Assembly (NCBI GenBank): GCA_944388685.1
Contig: CALXJS010000009.1
Coordinates: forward strand, 1-37,493
DNA length: 37,493 nt
Reading direction: 5' to 3'
DNA from: an uncultured Clostridia bacterium
Lineage (GTDB): Bacteria > Bacillota_A > Clostridia > TANB77 > CAG-508
The notes below the pieces were generated by a model. That model was given only the letters and a program-made list of their open reading frames with translations. It was not told the origin of the DNA and searched no databases. Numbering within the stretch: the stretch's first letter is position 1; each line of letters begins with the position of its first letter. The position numbers and the translations under genes are program-made. This document shows, one piece after another, positions 1-7,863 of the stretch.

Positions 1-52
1 CTGTTAATATTTCTATTGGTATCCATATACCTTTTAAATTCAAGTTTGACAT
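1..52 (-). CDS. N-terminal fragment of a putative HTH replication/regulatory protein
   Basis: An ATG at 52-50 on the minus strand is preceded by an SD (AAGGTGAGGGA) and opens a frame that runs off the window edge. The 17 visible residues begin MSNLNLKGIWIPIEILT. The KGIWIPIEI motif is familiar from the start of helix-turn-helix proteins of phages, plasmids and integrated elements in Clostridia, but 17 residues are too few to be sure. If right, it fits with the neighbouring YhcG-type nuclease in suggesting an accessory region to the left of this window. Confidence 0.45.
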   Translation of the reverse strand, partial: MSNLNLKGIWIPIEILT

Positions 53-157
53 TCCCTCACCTTCTTCCTTTTATTCGTTTCATTTTCAATTTTTAGCCAT
101 TTTTAATTGTTTTTAGTATAACTCTATTTCTTTTTAATGTAGATAAAAAATTTCCAT

Positions 158-200
158 AAAAATAAGCCTTAGTCTTATTTCTAAATCTAAAGCTTATTTT
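158..200 (-). terminator. intrinsic terminator of the YhcG-like gene
   Basis: AATAAGCTTTAG pairs with CTAAGGCTTATT (one G-U) around a 14-15 nt loop and is followed by TTTTT on the minus strand. It lies just past the stop codon of the nuclease gene. Confidence 0.65.
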
Positions 201-227
201 GACAACTATAGTTGCTTAATTTTTATA

Positions 228-1262
228 TTATTCATTTTCTTCTTCAATAATATCAATGTGTAAATTCAAATCTTCTTCTGTTGGTAACACTTCTAAAATA
301 TCTTTTGGTAATACTTTTGATATTTCATATGAACTTACACCTATTGGTTTGTTAATATCTCTTAATGAATACTCAACTGAAAATTTTGTTTTCTCTCTGC
401 ATAATATAATTCCAATTGTTGGATTATCACTTTCTGTTTTGATTAAATCATCAACTGCTGACAAATAGAAGTTTAATTTTCCAGCATATTCTGGTCTATA
501 TTCCGTGTTTTTCAGTTCAACCACTATATAGCAATGCAATTTAGTATGATAAAATAGCATATCTATAAAATAATCTTTATCATCTACTGAAATTTTATAT
601 TGATTTCCAATAAAACTAAACCCATTTCCCAACTCTAATAAAACTGTTTTTATTCGTTCAACCATTGCTTTTTCTAATTCTGTTTCTATAAAACTTTCTT
701 TTAAATTTGATAAGTTCAAAATATATGGATCTTTCATCATATCCTTTGCCAGTCTGCTTTGTGATGGTTGTAATGTATTTTGAAAATTATTAGGTTTATC
801 TCCTAAAACTTGTCTTGTATATAAATCACTTTTTATTTGAAAAGCTAAATCATCATAACTCCATCCATTTATTGAAGTCTGTTCTATATACCATTCTCTT
901 TGTTTTTCTTCTTTTATTTTGCTAAAAATCAATATATTATGCGACCAAGGTATTTTTTCTGAAAGTTTTTGTAAATTACTATTATTTTTACATTCCAAAT
1001 AATATTTTTTCATATTAAGAAGATTTCTTTCTGAAAAACCTTTCATATTTGGGAAATTTATCTTTAATTCTATTGATAAATTATTTATAAATTTATTTCC
1101 ATATTTCGCATTTTCATTTATTATTTTTCCTAAATAACTATATAATGCTAGTGTCCTTATATTTGCACTTTTATAAATATCATATTGGGCATTTAATATT
1201 TCATTTTTTATATCTTTAAATACTTCTTTAAAATCTTTTTCTAACATTTGATTTTCTTCCAT
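228..1262 (-). CDS. YhcG/DUF1016 PDDEXK nuclease domain protein
   Basis: Product of 344 aa with the two-part layout of the YhcG/DUF1016 family. The N-terminal DUF1016 domain (about residues 15-150) carries the typical GFSERNLLNMKKYY and IPWSHNILIF motifs. The C-terminal PD-(D/E)XK domain has D234 (YFIDMLFYH) and E249-x-K251 (VVELK), the catalytic constellation of this fold. Members are often found beside restriction-modification genes or in mobile islands; no methylase or restriction subunit is visible here, so its partner may lie to the left or be absent. The start ATG has an SD (AGAGGAA). The length matches full-size members, so it looks intact. Nuclease activity is inferred from the family, not shown. 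Confidence 0.85.
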   Translation of the reverse strand: MEENQMLEKDFKEVFKDIKNEILNAQYDIYKSANIRTLALYSYLGKIINENAKYGNKFINNLSIELKINFPNMKGFSERNLLNMKKYYLECKNNSNLQKLSEKIPWSHNILIFSKIKEEKQREWYIEQTSINGWSYDDLAFQIKSDLYTRQVLGDKPNNFQNTLQPSQSRLAKDMMKDPYILNLSNLKESFIETELEKAMVERIKTVLLELGNGFSFIGNQYKISVDDKDYFIDMLFYHTKLHCYIVVELKNTEYRPEYAGKLNFYLSAVDDLIKTESDNPTIGIILCREKTKFSVEYSLRDINKPIGVSSYEISKVLPKDILEVLPTEEDLNLHIDIIEEENE

Positions 1263-1322
1263 ATAATTCCTCTTTTCTTTTTCTATTTTTTATTAATAGC
1301 TTGATTTTTCAATTGTTTTCTA

Positions 1323-1348
1323 AATTTCGCAGATGCGTCTGCGAAATT
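1323..1348. repeat. 11-bp-arm inverted repeat
   Basis: AATTTCGCAGA and TCTGCGAAATT are perfect inverted arms around TGCG. A degraded relative (GCAGATGTGTTTGC) follows at 1370-1383. It lies 60 bp upstream of the nuclease gene start, so it could be an operator or a repeat remnant. The rest of 1263-1509 is AT-rich with nothing recognisable. Confidence 0.5.
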
Positions 1349-1509
1349 CAAAATCTTAATTTTAAAATTAGCAGATGTGTTTGCAAATTTATTAATACAT
1401 TGACATTATAGCATTTATTTTCAAAAATTTCATTATAAAATCAAAAAAAGACGAAATTGTTATTATTTTTTACAATTCATCTTTCAAATATGTGAAAATT
1501 TTATTTTTA

Positions 1510-1668
1510 CTAAATTGCTGTTAGGAGGAAACCTTTGCTATTACTATATTTTATTCTTTCGTCATAAGAGAACAAAATCGTGATAACAAGTGCTATTAAA
1601 GTAATACCACTATTCTTTTTAATCGCTTTCTTTTCTAGTTCTCCACATTTTAATTTTTTCTTTTTCAT
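1510..1668 (-). pseudogene. truncated type IV prepilin-like protein (52 aa)
   Basis: Minus-strand frame with a strong SD (AAAGGAG) before the ATG at 1668. The product starts with a Lys-rich leader, then KKNSGITLIALVITI, the prepilin leader/transmembrane motif of this lineage (compare the intact gene at 7299-7829). After VITI the normal hydrophobic helix stops abruptly and a short unrelated tail (LFSYDERIKYSNSKGFLL) leads to a TAG stop. No globular pilin domain remains. It is most likely a decayed pilin gene; a genuine mini-pilin is the alternative. Position +5 after the Gly is not Glu. Confidence 0.55.
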
Positions 1669-1757
1669 TCTAAAAAAAATCTCCTTTCTTTTGTTTCTCC
1701 TGCTTATTTTCTGTCATTTCATTTGTGTGCTTTTTATGCTCTTTTCTTTACTTAGAT

Positions 1758-1957
1758 TTCAGTACTCTATGAAAATACAAAAATCCTGAAACATTAAATA
1801 TATTAAATGTTTCAGGATTTTTTTGTTTATTGCAAATATTCTTGTAAAATTAATTTTTCTCATAAAAATTTTCTGCAAATTTCTTTTATCTTTTTATTGA
1901 CTTTACTACATTTTATTGTTAAAATCGAAATGTAAAAAATTTTCTTAGAGTACTGAA
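1758..1957. repeat. 200-bp element with 19-bp terminal inverted repeats
   Basis: 1758-1776 (TTCAGTACTCTATGAAAAT) and 1939-1957 are inverted copies with 18 of 19 matches. Between them lie AT-rich sequence and a long hairpin (1781-1821), with no coding frame. The shape resembles a miniature inverted-repeat element; no target duplication was recognised. Confidence 0.45.
1781..1825. terminator. long bidirectional terminator-like hairpin
   Basis: AAATCCTGAAACATT pairs with AATGTTTCAGGATTT around a short AT loop, followed by a T run on the plus strand and a weaker one on the minus strand. Confidence 0.6.
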
Positions 1958-1980
1958 CTCTAGGAAAATTTTTATTTTTT
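1935..1980 (-). terminator. terminator of the DUF2651-like gene
   Basis: 17-bp arms (AAAAATTTTCTTAGAGT and its partner, one mismatch) around ACTGA. It lies 40 bp past the stop at 2020, with a T-rich tract on the minus strand. It overlaps the right end of the 200-bp inverted-repeat element. Confidence 0.6.
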
Positions 1981-2019
1981 CTCTATATAAAAATAAAATT
2001 TAATGTATTAATATATAAC

Positions 2020-2658
2020 TTATCTTCTTCTGTACCTACCACAAATACAACCTGTTCTACCATTATTGGCAGTATTTGGTACCACATTAATCCTTGTAGA
2101 TATTTCCTCTTGATTTCTACAACAATTTCCATTACTATCTACGATTCTAATTACGCCATTGATTGTATTGGCTGTATTTAGGTCATTATCATTTTCACAT
2201 CCACAACCATTATCATTGTCATGATTACAAAAACCTCTTCCATTGTTATTACTACTAACTGTTAATAAATTATTTGTATTTCCATTTGCACAATTACTAC
2301 TAATCGTTAATAAGTCCCCATTACCGTTATTTTGACATCTGCTACTAATGGTTAGTAAATCGTTTTGGTTGTTATTATTGTTGCAACAACTACGTCTTCT
2401 GCAACAGTTATTGTCATCATCATTCGATAAGAACCTACATATTAAACAAGTTATAACTGCTGTTATAAAGCTTATCAATGTATATACTAAAGTAGCTGCC
2501 AATGCTATCAGACTTCCTAAAATAAATGTAACAATAATACCTATGGCAAATACGATTCCTGCAACTAGTGCTGGACATTTTAATATTTTTTGTAAAGCGA
2601 TTGAAAATATAATCACAGCTAATGGTATGGCAAAAAATATAAGTAAAATTGTATTCAT
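2020..2658 (-). CDS. DUF2651-like membrane protein with Asn/Cys-rich repeat tail
   Basis: Product of 212 aa. Residues 1-75 are very hydrophobic, with two to three membrane segments and the IPLAVIIFSIALQK/FAIGIIVTF pattern of the small DUF2651 membrane family. After residue 78 the protein turns into a soluble tail rich in Asn, Cys, Asp and Arg. The tail has CC pairs and three copies of an LLTISS/LLTVSS unit spaced about 15-16 residues apart, and ends in CGRYRRR. DUF2651 proteins known to me are far shorter, so the tail is an addition. Start ATG has a good SD (AAAAAGGAG). Function unknown; the Cys/Asn tail suggests a metal-binding or assembly role, but this is inference. Confidence 0.6.
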   Translation of the reverse strand: MNTILLIFFAIPLAVIIFSIALQKILKCPALVAGIVFAIGIIVTFILGSLIALAATLVYTLISFITAVITCLICRFLSNDDDNNCCRRRSCCNNNNNQNDLLTISSRCQNNGNGDLLTISSNCANGNTNNLLTVSSNNNGRGFCNHDNDNGCGCENDNDLNTANTINGVIRIVDSNGNCCRNQEEISTRINVVPNTANNGRTGCICGRYRRR

Positions 2659-2773
2659 ATGCTTTCTCCTTTTTCTTTTTTACTATATTTTATGCATAAT
2701 CCATTAACTTGGTTCATATTATGATTGTCTAGTTTTCGATGTCTTTATATTTTTGTCTTAACACCAATATTTT

Positions 2774-3517
2774 CTATTCTCCATATTCCACTTTTACTAA
2801 ATATAATCCTTGTGGTGGCAAGGTCTTTCCTGCATTTTCTCTTTTTTGTGAAGCAATAATTTTTTTTATGTCTTCTGGATCTATTTTTCCAAGTCCCACA
2901 TCTACTAGTGTTCCTGCTATAATTCTTACCATATTATATAAAAATCCATTGCCTGTTAGTTCGATATAAATTCTTTCATTTCCTGCGTCTATTACTTCTG
3001 CTTTGTAAATCGTTCTAACACTACTTTTACTACTCGTTCCGCTGGCCTTAAACGCCTTAAAATCATGTTCCCCCTCAAAATATTTCACAGCTTGTTGCAT
3101 TTTTGGTATATCTAACTTTATAGGAATATGTGTTTCTAAATTTCGATAAATGGCTGTACCATATTTTGAATGGTTGATAATATATCGGTAGGTTTTTTGT
3201 TTACAAGTTAGTCTGCTATGAAATCTTTCTTCTACCTCTTCTGCTGATTTAATTACAATTGATTTTTTTAAGTTTGCATTTAATGCTATTGGAAATTTTT
3301 CAATTGGTAATTCAGAATTTGTTTTAAAATTAGCCACTTGCCCCAAAGCATGTACACCTGCATCTGTTCTTCCTGAAGCTGTTAAATCTACTTCTTCTCC
3401 TGTTATTTGCTTAATGGCTTTTTCGATTTCACCTTGAATATTTAATTTGTTGGGCTGTTTTTGCCACCCATTAAAATCTTTTCCATCATATTCAATGGTT
3501 AATTTGATATTTCTCAT
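2774..3517 (-). CDS. truA: tRNA pseudouridine(38-40) synthase TruA
   Basis: 247 aa, normal length for TruA, which converts uridines 38-40 of the tRNA anticodon stem to pseudouridine. The catalytic motif SGRTDAGVHALGQ places the nucleophile at D52. YDGKDFNGWQ near the N-terminus and GNGFLYNMVRIIAGTLV in the C-terminal half are also typical. Start ATG has an SD-like GAGGTAGAAG. It lies downstream of cdaA on the same strand, but a hairpin in the 87-bp gap probably separates the two transcripts. Confidence 0.95.
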   Translation of the reverse strand: MRNIKLTIEYDGKDFNGWQKQPNKLNIQGEIEKAIKQITGEEVDLTASGRTDAGVHALGQVANFKTNSELPIEKFPIALNANLKKSIVIKSAEEVEERFHSRLTCKQKTYRYIINHSKYGTAIYRNLETHIPIKLDIPKMQQAVKYFEGEHDFKAFKASGTSSKSSVRTIYKAEVIDAGNERIYIELTGNGFLYNMVRIIAGTLVDVGLGKIDPEDIKKIIASQKRENAGKTLPPQGLYLVKVEYGE

Positions 3518-3551
3518 TCTTCTACCTCTTTTCTAACATTTCCTGTAATGC

Positions 3552-3590
3552 AAAAATATTGTATATAAAAAATTATATACAATATATTGT
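3552..3590 (-). terminator. terminator between cdaA and truA
   Basis: ATTGTATATAA and TTATATACAAT form an 11-bp stem with a 4-nt loop, followed by ATTTTTG on the minus strand. Confidence 0.55.
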
Positions 3591-3604
3591 TTACGATTTT
3601 TTAA

Positions 3605-4561
3605 TTAGTTTTTATTTTCTTCTTTATTCTCTGTATCTTTTGCCTCTACTTCTTTCTTTTCCTTATGTAATTTTTCTCTAATTTCTCTTATTCGATTTCT
3701 TCTTTCTCTTTTTTCTACGGCAAATCGTTTTGTTACCACATTACTAATTAAGATTTTCTTTAATGCTTCTTCACCTACATCTGCAATTAAGGTTCCGTCT
3801 TTCGCAATAGAAATTTTTCCAGTTTCTTCTGAAACAACAACTACAATACTATCTGATTCTTTAGAAATTCCAATCGCTGCTCTATGTCTGGTTCCTAATT
3901 CTTTCGCAATATCATTGTCATCTGCAAGTGGCAATACGCAAGCTGCTGCTGCAATTTTATTGCCTGATATAACAACCGCTCCATCATGTAGTGGTGTTTT
4001 TGGTTCAAAGATATTTACTAATAATTGTGGAGATACATCCGCATTTAATGGTATACCACCAGATATAATATCCTGTATTTTGATATCTCTTTCAATGACT
4101 ATTAGTGCTCCTGTTTTACTTTTTGACAATTCCACTGCTGCTATTGCAATTTTATAAATATCTTCTTTTGTTTTTGTTGCTAAATCTTTGTCAATTCCAA
4201 AGAATTTTGTAAATTTATTCGTTCCTAGTTGTTCTAAACCTCTTCGTAATTCTGGCTGAAAAATAACAATAATGGCAATAACCCCTAAATTCATGATTCC
4301 TGTTAAAATCCAGTTTAGTATTTGTAGATTAAATAAACCACTAAGCCATGTAATAACAATTAATAAAGCAATTCCTTTTATCAATTGCCATGCTCTAGAA
4401 CCTTTTACTACTTTTAAAAAGGAATATATTAAAAAAATAACAATCGCCAAATCAATAATCAATGTGATTAATTCAAATGGATTTTGTTGCAATGATTTAA
4501 TATATCCTACTATATTGTCTGTATAAAAATTTTCCCAATTCATTCCAAAATCTATTATCAT
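3605..4561 (-). CDS. cdaA: membrane diadenylate cyclase CdaA
   Basis: 318 aa. Three hydrophobic segments (about residues 30-50, 60-77, 83-101) precede a DAC domain (about 110-260) with the catalytic LHDGAV (D193-G194-A195) and GTRHRAAIG (R225-H226-R227) motifs. The enzyme makes c-di-AMP from two ATP at the membrane and controls potassium, osmotic and wall homeostasis in Firmicutes. A highly charged Lys/Glu tail (about 275-318) follows the domain. In most Firmicutes cdaA is followed by cdaR and glmM. Here the next genes are a terminator and truA, so the usual regulator is not adjacent. Start ATG is preceded by AAAGGAAAG. Confidence 0.95.
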   Translation of the reverse strand: MIIDFGMNWENFYTDNIVGYIKSLQQNPFELITLIIDLAIVIFLIYSFLKVVKGSRAWQLIKGIALLIVITWLSGLFNLQILNWILTGIMNLGVIAIIVIFQPELRRGLEQLGTNKFTKFFGIDKDLATKTKEDIYKIAIAAVELSKSKTGALIVIERDIKIQDIISGGIPLNADVSPQLLVNIFEPKTPLHDGAVVISGNKIAAAACVLPLADDNDIAKELGTRHRAAIGISKESDSIVVVVSEETGKISIAKDGTLIADVGEEALKKILISNVVTKRFAVEKRERRNRIREIREKLHKEKKEVEAKDTENKEENKN

Positions 4562-4627
4562 ATTTTATTGCTTTCCTTTCCCTAAATGACATAACCTCAG
4601 ATGATTTTGTATCCTTTTCTTCTTATC

Positions 4628-4777
4628 TTATGCCATTAGTGAATACAATAGTGTTGAAGCTGCTGCTACTAACATTAAAATCGCTAAAATTCCTGCCATA
4701 ACTTTTACAAAGATTTGTCCTTTATCATAATGTTTTGTTTTCTTTACCTTTTCTTGTTGTTTTTTTTCTTTTTTCAT
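4628..4777 (-). CDS. small single-pass membrane protein (49 aa)
   Basis: The frame starts at ATG 4777 with SD AAAGGA 10-11 nt upstream and encodes a Lys-rich head (MKKEKKQQEKVKKTKHYDKG), then QIFVKVMAGILAILML and a hydrophobic end, one membrane helix in all. It sits about 65 bp upstream of cdaA on the same strand and is probably co-transcribed with it. Short Lys-headed single-pass proteins like this are common in Clostridia; function unknown. Confidence 0.6.
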   Translation of the reverse strand: MKKEKKQQEKVKKTKHYDKGQIFVKVMAGILAILMLVAAASTLLYSLMA

Positions 4778-4932
4778 TTTATATCAATCCTTTCTCTTTA
4801 AATTTATTATCATTTTATAAAAAGTTTTCTGCTGTTTCTTTTAAAATGCTATTCATTATATTTAATTTTATTTTTTTATTAAAATCTATTTATATTATAT
4901 CATATATTTATTCTTTTTCAATCATTTTAATT

Positions 4933-4957
4933 ATTCCCCCACCGAAGTGGGGGGAAT
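4933..4957. terminator. strong GC hairpin with UUCG loop
   Basis: ATTCCCCCCAC and GTGGGGGAAT on the minus strand close over a TTCG tetraloop, one base past the stop of the 36-aa gene. The following tract is only moderately T-rich. Confidence 0.6.
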
Positions 4958-5068
4958 TTAATCCTCAAATATACCATCATATTCAAGAATCAATTCCACT
5001 TCGTCAGGGGTATACCCCTGACTTTCTAGCCATTCCCTCCGAATGGCTGTTGTTGTTTCAGTGGACAT
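4958..5068 (-). CDS. 36-aa small protein
   Basis: ATG at 5068 follows a near-perfect SD (AAAGGAGGTGGACAA). The product begins MSTETTTAIRREWLESQGYT and ends in an acidic EYDGIFED. An upstream in-frame ATG at 5182 has no SD and is less likely. The gene is clearly richer in GC than its surroundings and carries three inverted repeats: GTGGACA/TGTCCAC over the SD and start codon (5052-5069 region), an 18-bp palindrome at 5004-5021, and the UUCG hairpin at its end. Small size and acidity resemble short regulatory or adaptor proteins; no family recognised. Confidence 0.55.
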   Translation of the reverse strand: MSTETTTAIRREWLESQGYTPDEVELILEYDGIFED

Positions 5069-5171
5069 TTGTCCACCTCCTTTCTGATGAAAACATTGTT
5101 TTTGTGCTACAAGTCTATTATACCACATTTTAAGCCACATATCAATTCCATTTATTTCAAAATTGCTAGAA

Positions 5172-5190
5172 AAATTGCACACTGAACAGT
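5172..5190. repeat. end fragment of the palindromic MITE-like family
   Basis: AATTGCACACTGAACAGT resembles the right end of the elements at 20336-20656 and 37086-37155 (AATTGTACACTGAACTGTAAC). It abuts the pdp stop codon. Confidence 0.35.
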
Positions 5191-5192
5191 TA

Positions 5193-6497
5193 TTATTGCA
5201 TAATCTCCAAAATCATTTTTGGTTTTGAAACAACATTTTCATCAATTTGTATAACCTCTAGTAAGCGTTTCTTTGCCCCTTCTAGTTTTTCCCTTGAATT
5301 GGCATAAATCGTTGCTAATGGTTCTTGTTTATCTACCTTGTTTGATACTTTTTTGTGTAATACAATCCCTACTGCATTATCAATACTATCTTCTTTACGA
5401 ATTCTTCCTGCTCCTAAATCACAAACGATTTTTCCAATTTCTTTTGCGTCCATACGTTTAATATGTCCTGTTTCGTTGCTATATACTTTTTCTATATATT
5501 GTGCTTTTTCAAATCGACTGGTATCTTTAATGTATGAACTATCTCCACCTTGATTTTCTACTAATTGGATAAATTTTTGATATCCTTTGCCATTTTGTAT
5601 ATTTTCTAATAACTGTACTTTATTAGCTTCTATGTCATTTCCTTTTCCTGCTAGTTTTACCATATATGCCCCTAATTCTAACACAACATCTTTTACATCT
5701 TCTGGCATATTTCCTTTTAAGAATTCAATTGCTTCAATAACTTCTAATGTATTTCCGACAGCATAACCTAGTGGCTCATCCATATTTGTTAACACACATA
5801 CTGTTTCTTTATCTGCCAATCTGCCAATTTCAATCATTTCTTTTGCTAGTTCTTCTGCTCTTTCTTGAGAATGCATAAATGCTCCTGAACCACAAGTAAC
5901 ATCTAATACAATTTTTTGTGCACCACTGGCAATTTTTTTACTCATAATACTAGAAGCAATTAATGGAATACTTTCGACACATGAAATACTATCTCGCAAA
6001 CTATAGATTTTTTTATCTGCTGGTGCTAAATTTAATGTCTGTGAAATCATACTGATGCCTACTTTTTCCACATTTTCTACAAAATTGTGGATATTAATAC
6101 CTGTTTGATACCCTGGTATAGATTCTAATTTATCAACAGTTCCTCCTGTAAATCCTAACCCTCTTCCTGACATTTTAGCCACTGGTATTCCTAATGAAGC
6201 TACAAGTGGTAGCAAAATTAATGATACTTTATCTCCTACCCCACCTGTAGAATGTTTATCCACAATTACTTCATTTAAGATAGATAAATCTAACATTTCT
6301 CCAGAATGTGCCATTGCAATCGTTAAATTGGTCGTTTCTTGTTTCGTCATACCATTTATGTATATTGCCATAATGAGTGCAGAGGCTTGATAATCTGCAA
6401 TCTCACCAGATGTATAGCCTGTTATAAAATATTCAATTTCTTCTTTCGATAATTCTTGCTTGTCTCTCTTTTTTTCAATGATTTCTAAGATATTCAT
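5193..6497 (-). CDS. pdp: pyrimidine-nucleoside phosphorylase
   Basis: 434 aa, normal length. It catalyses phosphorolysis of (deoxy)uridine and thymidine to the base and (deoxy)ribose-1-phosphate for salvage. KHSTGGVGDK (81-90) binds phosphate, and the family signature SGRGLGFTGGTVDKLES (about 110-126) is present. A cation-site-like region DVTCGSGAFM follows near 200. A C-terminal domain of about 90 residues closes the protein. Start ATG has SD AGAAAGGAATGAG. It lies downstream of rnhB on the same strand with a 78-bp gap. pdp rather than deoA is chosen because pyn/pdp is the Gram-positive form. Confidence 0.93.
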   Translation of the reverse strand: MNILEIIEKKRDKQELSKEEIEYFITGYTSGEIADYQASALIMAIYINGMTKQETTNLTIAMAHSGEMLDLSILNEVIVDKHSTGGVGDKVSLILLPLVASLGIPVAKMSGRGLGFTGGTVDKLESIPGYQTGINIHNFVENVEKVGISMISQTLNLAPADKKIYSLRDSISCVESIPLIASSIMSKKIASGAQKIVLDVTCGSGAFMHSQERAEELAKEMIEIGRLADKETVCVLTNMDEPLGYAVGNTLEVIEAIEFLKGNMPEDVKDVVLELGAYMVKLAGKGNDIEANKVQLLENIQNGKGYQKFIQLVENQGGDSSYIKDTSRFEKAQYIEKVYSNETGHIKRMDAKEIGKIVCDLGAGRIRKEDSIDNAVGIVLHKKVSNKVDKQEPLATIYANSREKLEGAKKRLLEVIQIDENVVSKPKMILEIMQ

Positions 6498-6575
6498 TTT
6501 AATCTCATTCCTTTCTCAATATAAAACTTGGCCGGAAAAGAATTCAATTGTAATTATTTTCAATCTGCATTCTTT

Positions 6576-7211
6576 TTAAATAATGTTTTTAATAAATGTT
6601 TTTCTATGGATTGGACATGGTCCATATTCTTTTATTGCTTCTATGTGCTTAGCTGTTCCATATCCTTTATGATTAATAAAACCATATTGTGGGTAAATTT
6701 CATCCCATTGCCTCATTATTCTATCCCTTGTCACTTTTGCAATAATAGAAGCTGCTGCTATATTATAACATTTAGCATCTCCTTTTATAATAGAATCATA
6801 TGGAATACCTTTTGTGTTAATATGTGTTAATGCATCTACCAAAATCAAATTTGGTTTTACATCTAATTCCTCTACTACTTTTGTAACCCCTTGCTTGGTT
6901 GCATTTAAAATATTGATGCCATCTATAACATCTTGTCCAATAATTGCAACAGAATAACTAATGGCTTCTTCTAAAATCACATCATATAACTTTTCCCTTT
7001 TCTTTTCTGATACTTTTTTAGAGTCATTAACACCTTCTATCATAGAATCTTTTGGCATAATAACACCTGCAACAACAACAGGACCAGCAAGTGGTCCTCT
7101 TCCTGCTTCATCTATTCCACAAATATATTCAAATCCTTTATTATAGAGTTCTTTTTCCATGCTTTTTAGATTGGTTAATCGTTCTAATTCTTTTTCTTTT
7201 ATTGTTTCCAC
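6576..7211 (-). CDS. rnhB: ribonuclease HII
   Basis: 211 aa. It removes ribonucleotides from DNA and RNA:DNA hybrids. The N-terminal motif YICGIDEAGRGPLAGPVV contains the first two catalytic acids (D34, E35). LILVDALTH and AAASIIAKVTRDR supply further active-site motifs, and the C-terminal HKGYGTAKH motif is typical. The GTG at 7211 directly follows SD AAGAAGG, which leaves no spacer. An ATA codon three codons in (7202-7200) has a 9-nt spacer, so initiation may occur there instead. No ATG in frame has an SD. Confidence 0.93.
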   Translation of the reverse strand: METIKEKELERLTNLKSMEKELYNKGFEYICGIDEAGRGPLAGPVVVAGVIMPKDSMIEGVNDSKKVSEKKREKLYDVILEEAISYSVAIIGQDVIDGINILNATKQGVTKVVEELDVKPNLILVDALTHINTKGIPYDSIIKGDAKCYNIAAASIIAKVTRDRIMRQWDEIYPQYGFINHKGYGTAKHIEAIKEYGPCPIHRKTFIKNII

Positions 7212-7298
7212 CCTTCTTTCAATATTATTTTAATATCTTCCATATTTTTTCTACACATAATAAGTCGAAATCTTTGATTTCACTAACGCACACTTACC

Positions 7299-7829
7299 TT
7301 ATAATTCCACCTGTTCTATCTCAGTTAAAGAATGTTTTCCTTGATATCCTATTGTATGATAAATTTCTGCTGTCGTATCTTGAATATTATATACAATTAT
7401 ATACCAACCTTCATCTTCATTTGATTCTACATCATTAATTCCCATTTTTTCCAAATTTTCTGTTGTTAACTTAAATACATTTCCCTCTCTAATATCTTCT
7501 TCACTAATTCCAATGTTCATCAATTCACCTGAAATGTCATCATCATAAGTAACAACAGTTCCTTTATCTTCTCCAGTTAATTCATTTTGTGCATTCAACT
7601 TCATTTCTTCTGTAGCAGTTTGAGGATCTATTCCCAAATCAAAACTAGCATTTTCAACATACTCTCTTGCTTTTGTTTCAATTAACAACATATTGGTTTT
7701 TAATCCTTCTAGGTTCGCTTTTTGTATCGAGTCTTTTCCATTATATACTGTAATTCCTGCCAAAATTATTAATACGATAATTGTTATTGTTAATACAACT
7801 AATGTTATCCCATTTTCATTTTTTTTCAT
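7299..7829 (-). CDS. type IV pilin/pseudopilin-like protein
   Basis: 176 aa. A short charged leader (MKKNENG) precedes ITLVVLTITIIVLIILAGIT, the N-terminal helix of type IV prepilins with cleavage expected after Gly7. The usual Glu5 of the mature pilin is replaced by Val. The rest is an acidic, soluble domain with no disulfide-forming Cys. No secretion ATPase, platform protein or prepilin peptidase is nearby, so this is an orphan subunit. It has almost no SD of its own; a 9-codon frame with a strong SD ends 4 nt before its ATG (see 7834-7863), suggesting translational coupling. Together with the fragment at 1510-1668 it indicates several such genes in the genome. Confidence 0.75.
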   Translation of the reverse strand: MKKNENGITLVVLTITIIVLIILAGITVYNGKDSIQKANLEGLKTNMLLIETKAREYVENASFDLGIDPQTATEEMKLNAQNELTGEDKGTVVTYDDDISGELMNIGISEEDIREGNVFKLTTENLEKMGINDVESNEDEGWYIIVYNIQDTTAEIYHTIGYQGKHSLTEIEQVEL

Positions 7830-7833
7830 TTTA

Positions 7834-7863
7834 TCAATCTCGCATAATGAACATATAAAACAT
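7834..7863 (-). CDS. 9-aa upstream leader ORF of the pilin-like gene
   Basis: ATG at 7863 is preceded by GAAAGGAG at 9 nt. The frame encodes MFYMFIMRD and stops with TGA four bases before the pilin start codon. It is the only strong ribosome site in front of the pilin gene. Confidence 0.4.
   Translation of the reverse strand: MFYMFIMRD

Noticed and set aside
1580..1789. Plus-strand 69-aa Phe/Leu-rich frame
   Set aside because: It is the antisense of the truncated prepilin region and ends inside a terminator hairpin; no SD.
5069..5182. Longer 74-aa version of the 36-aa gene
   Set aside because: No SD at 5182, while the ATG at 5068 has AAAGGAGG, and the extra part includes a repeat end.
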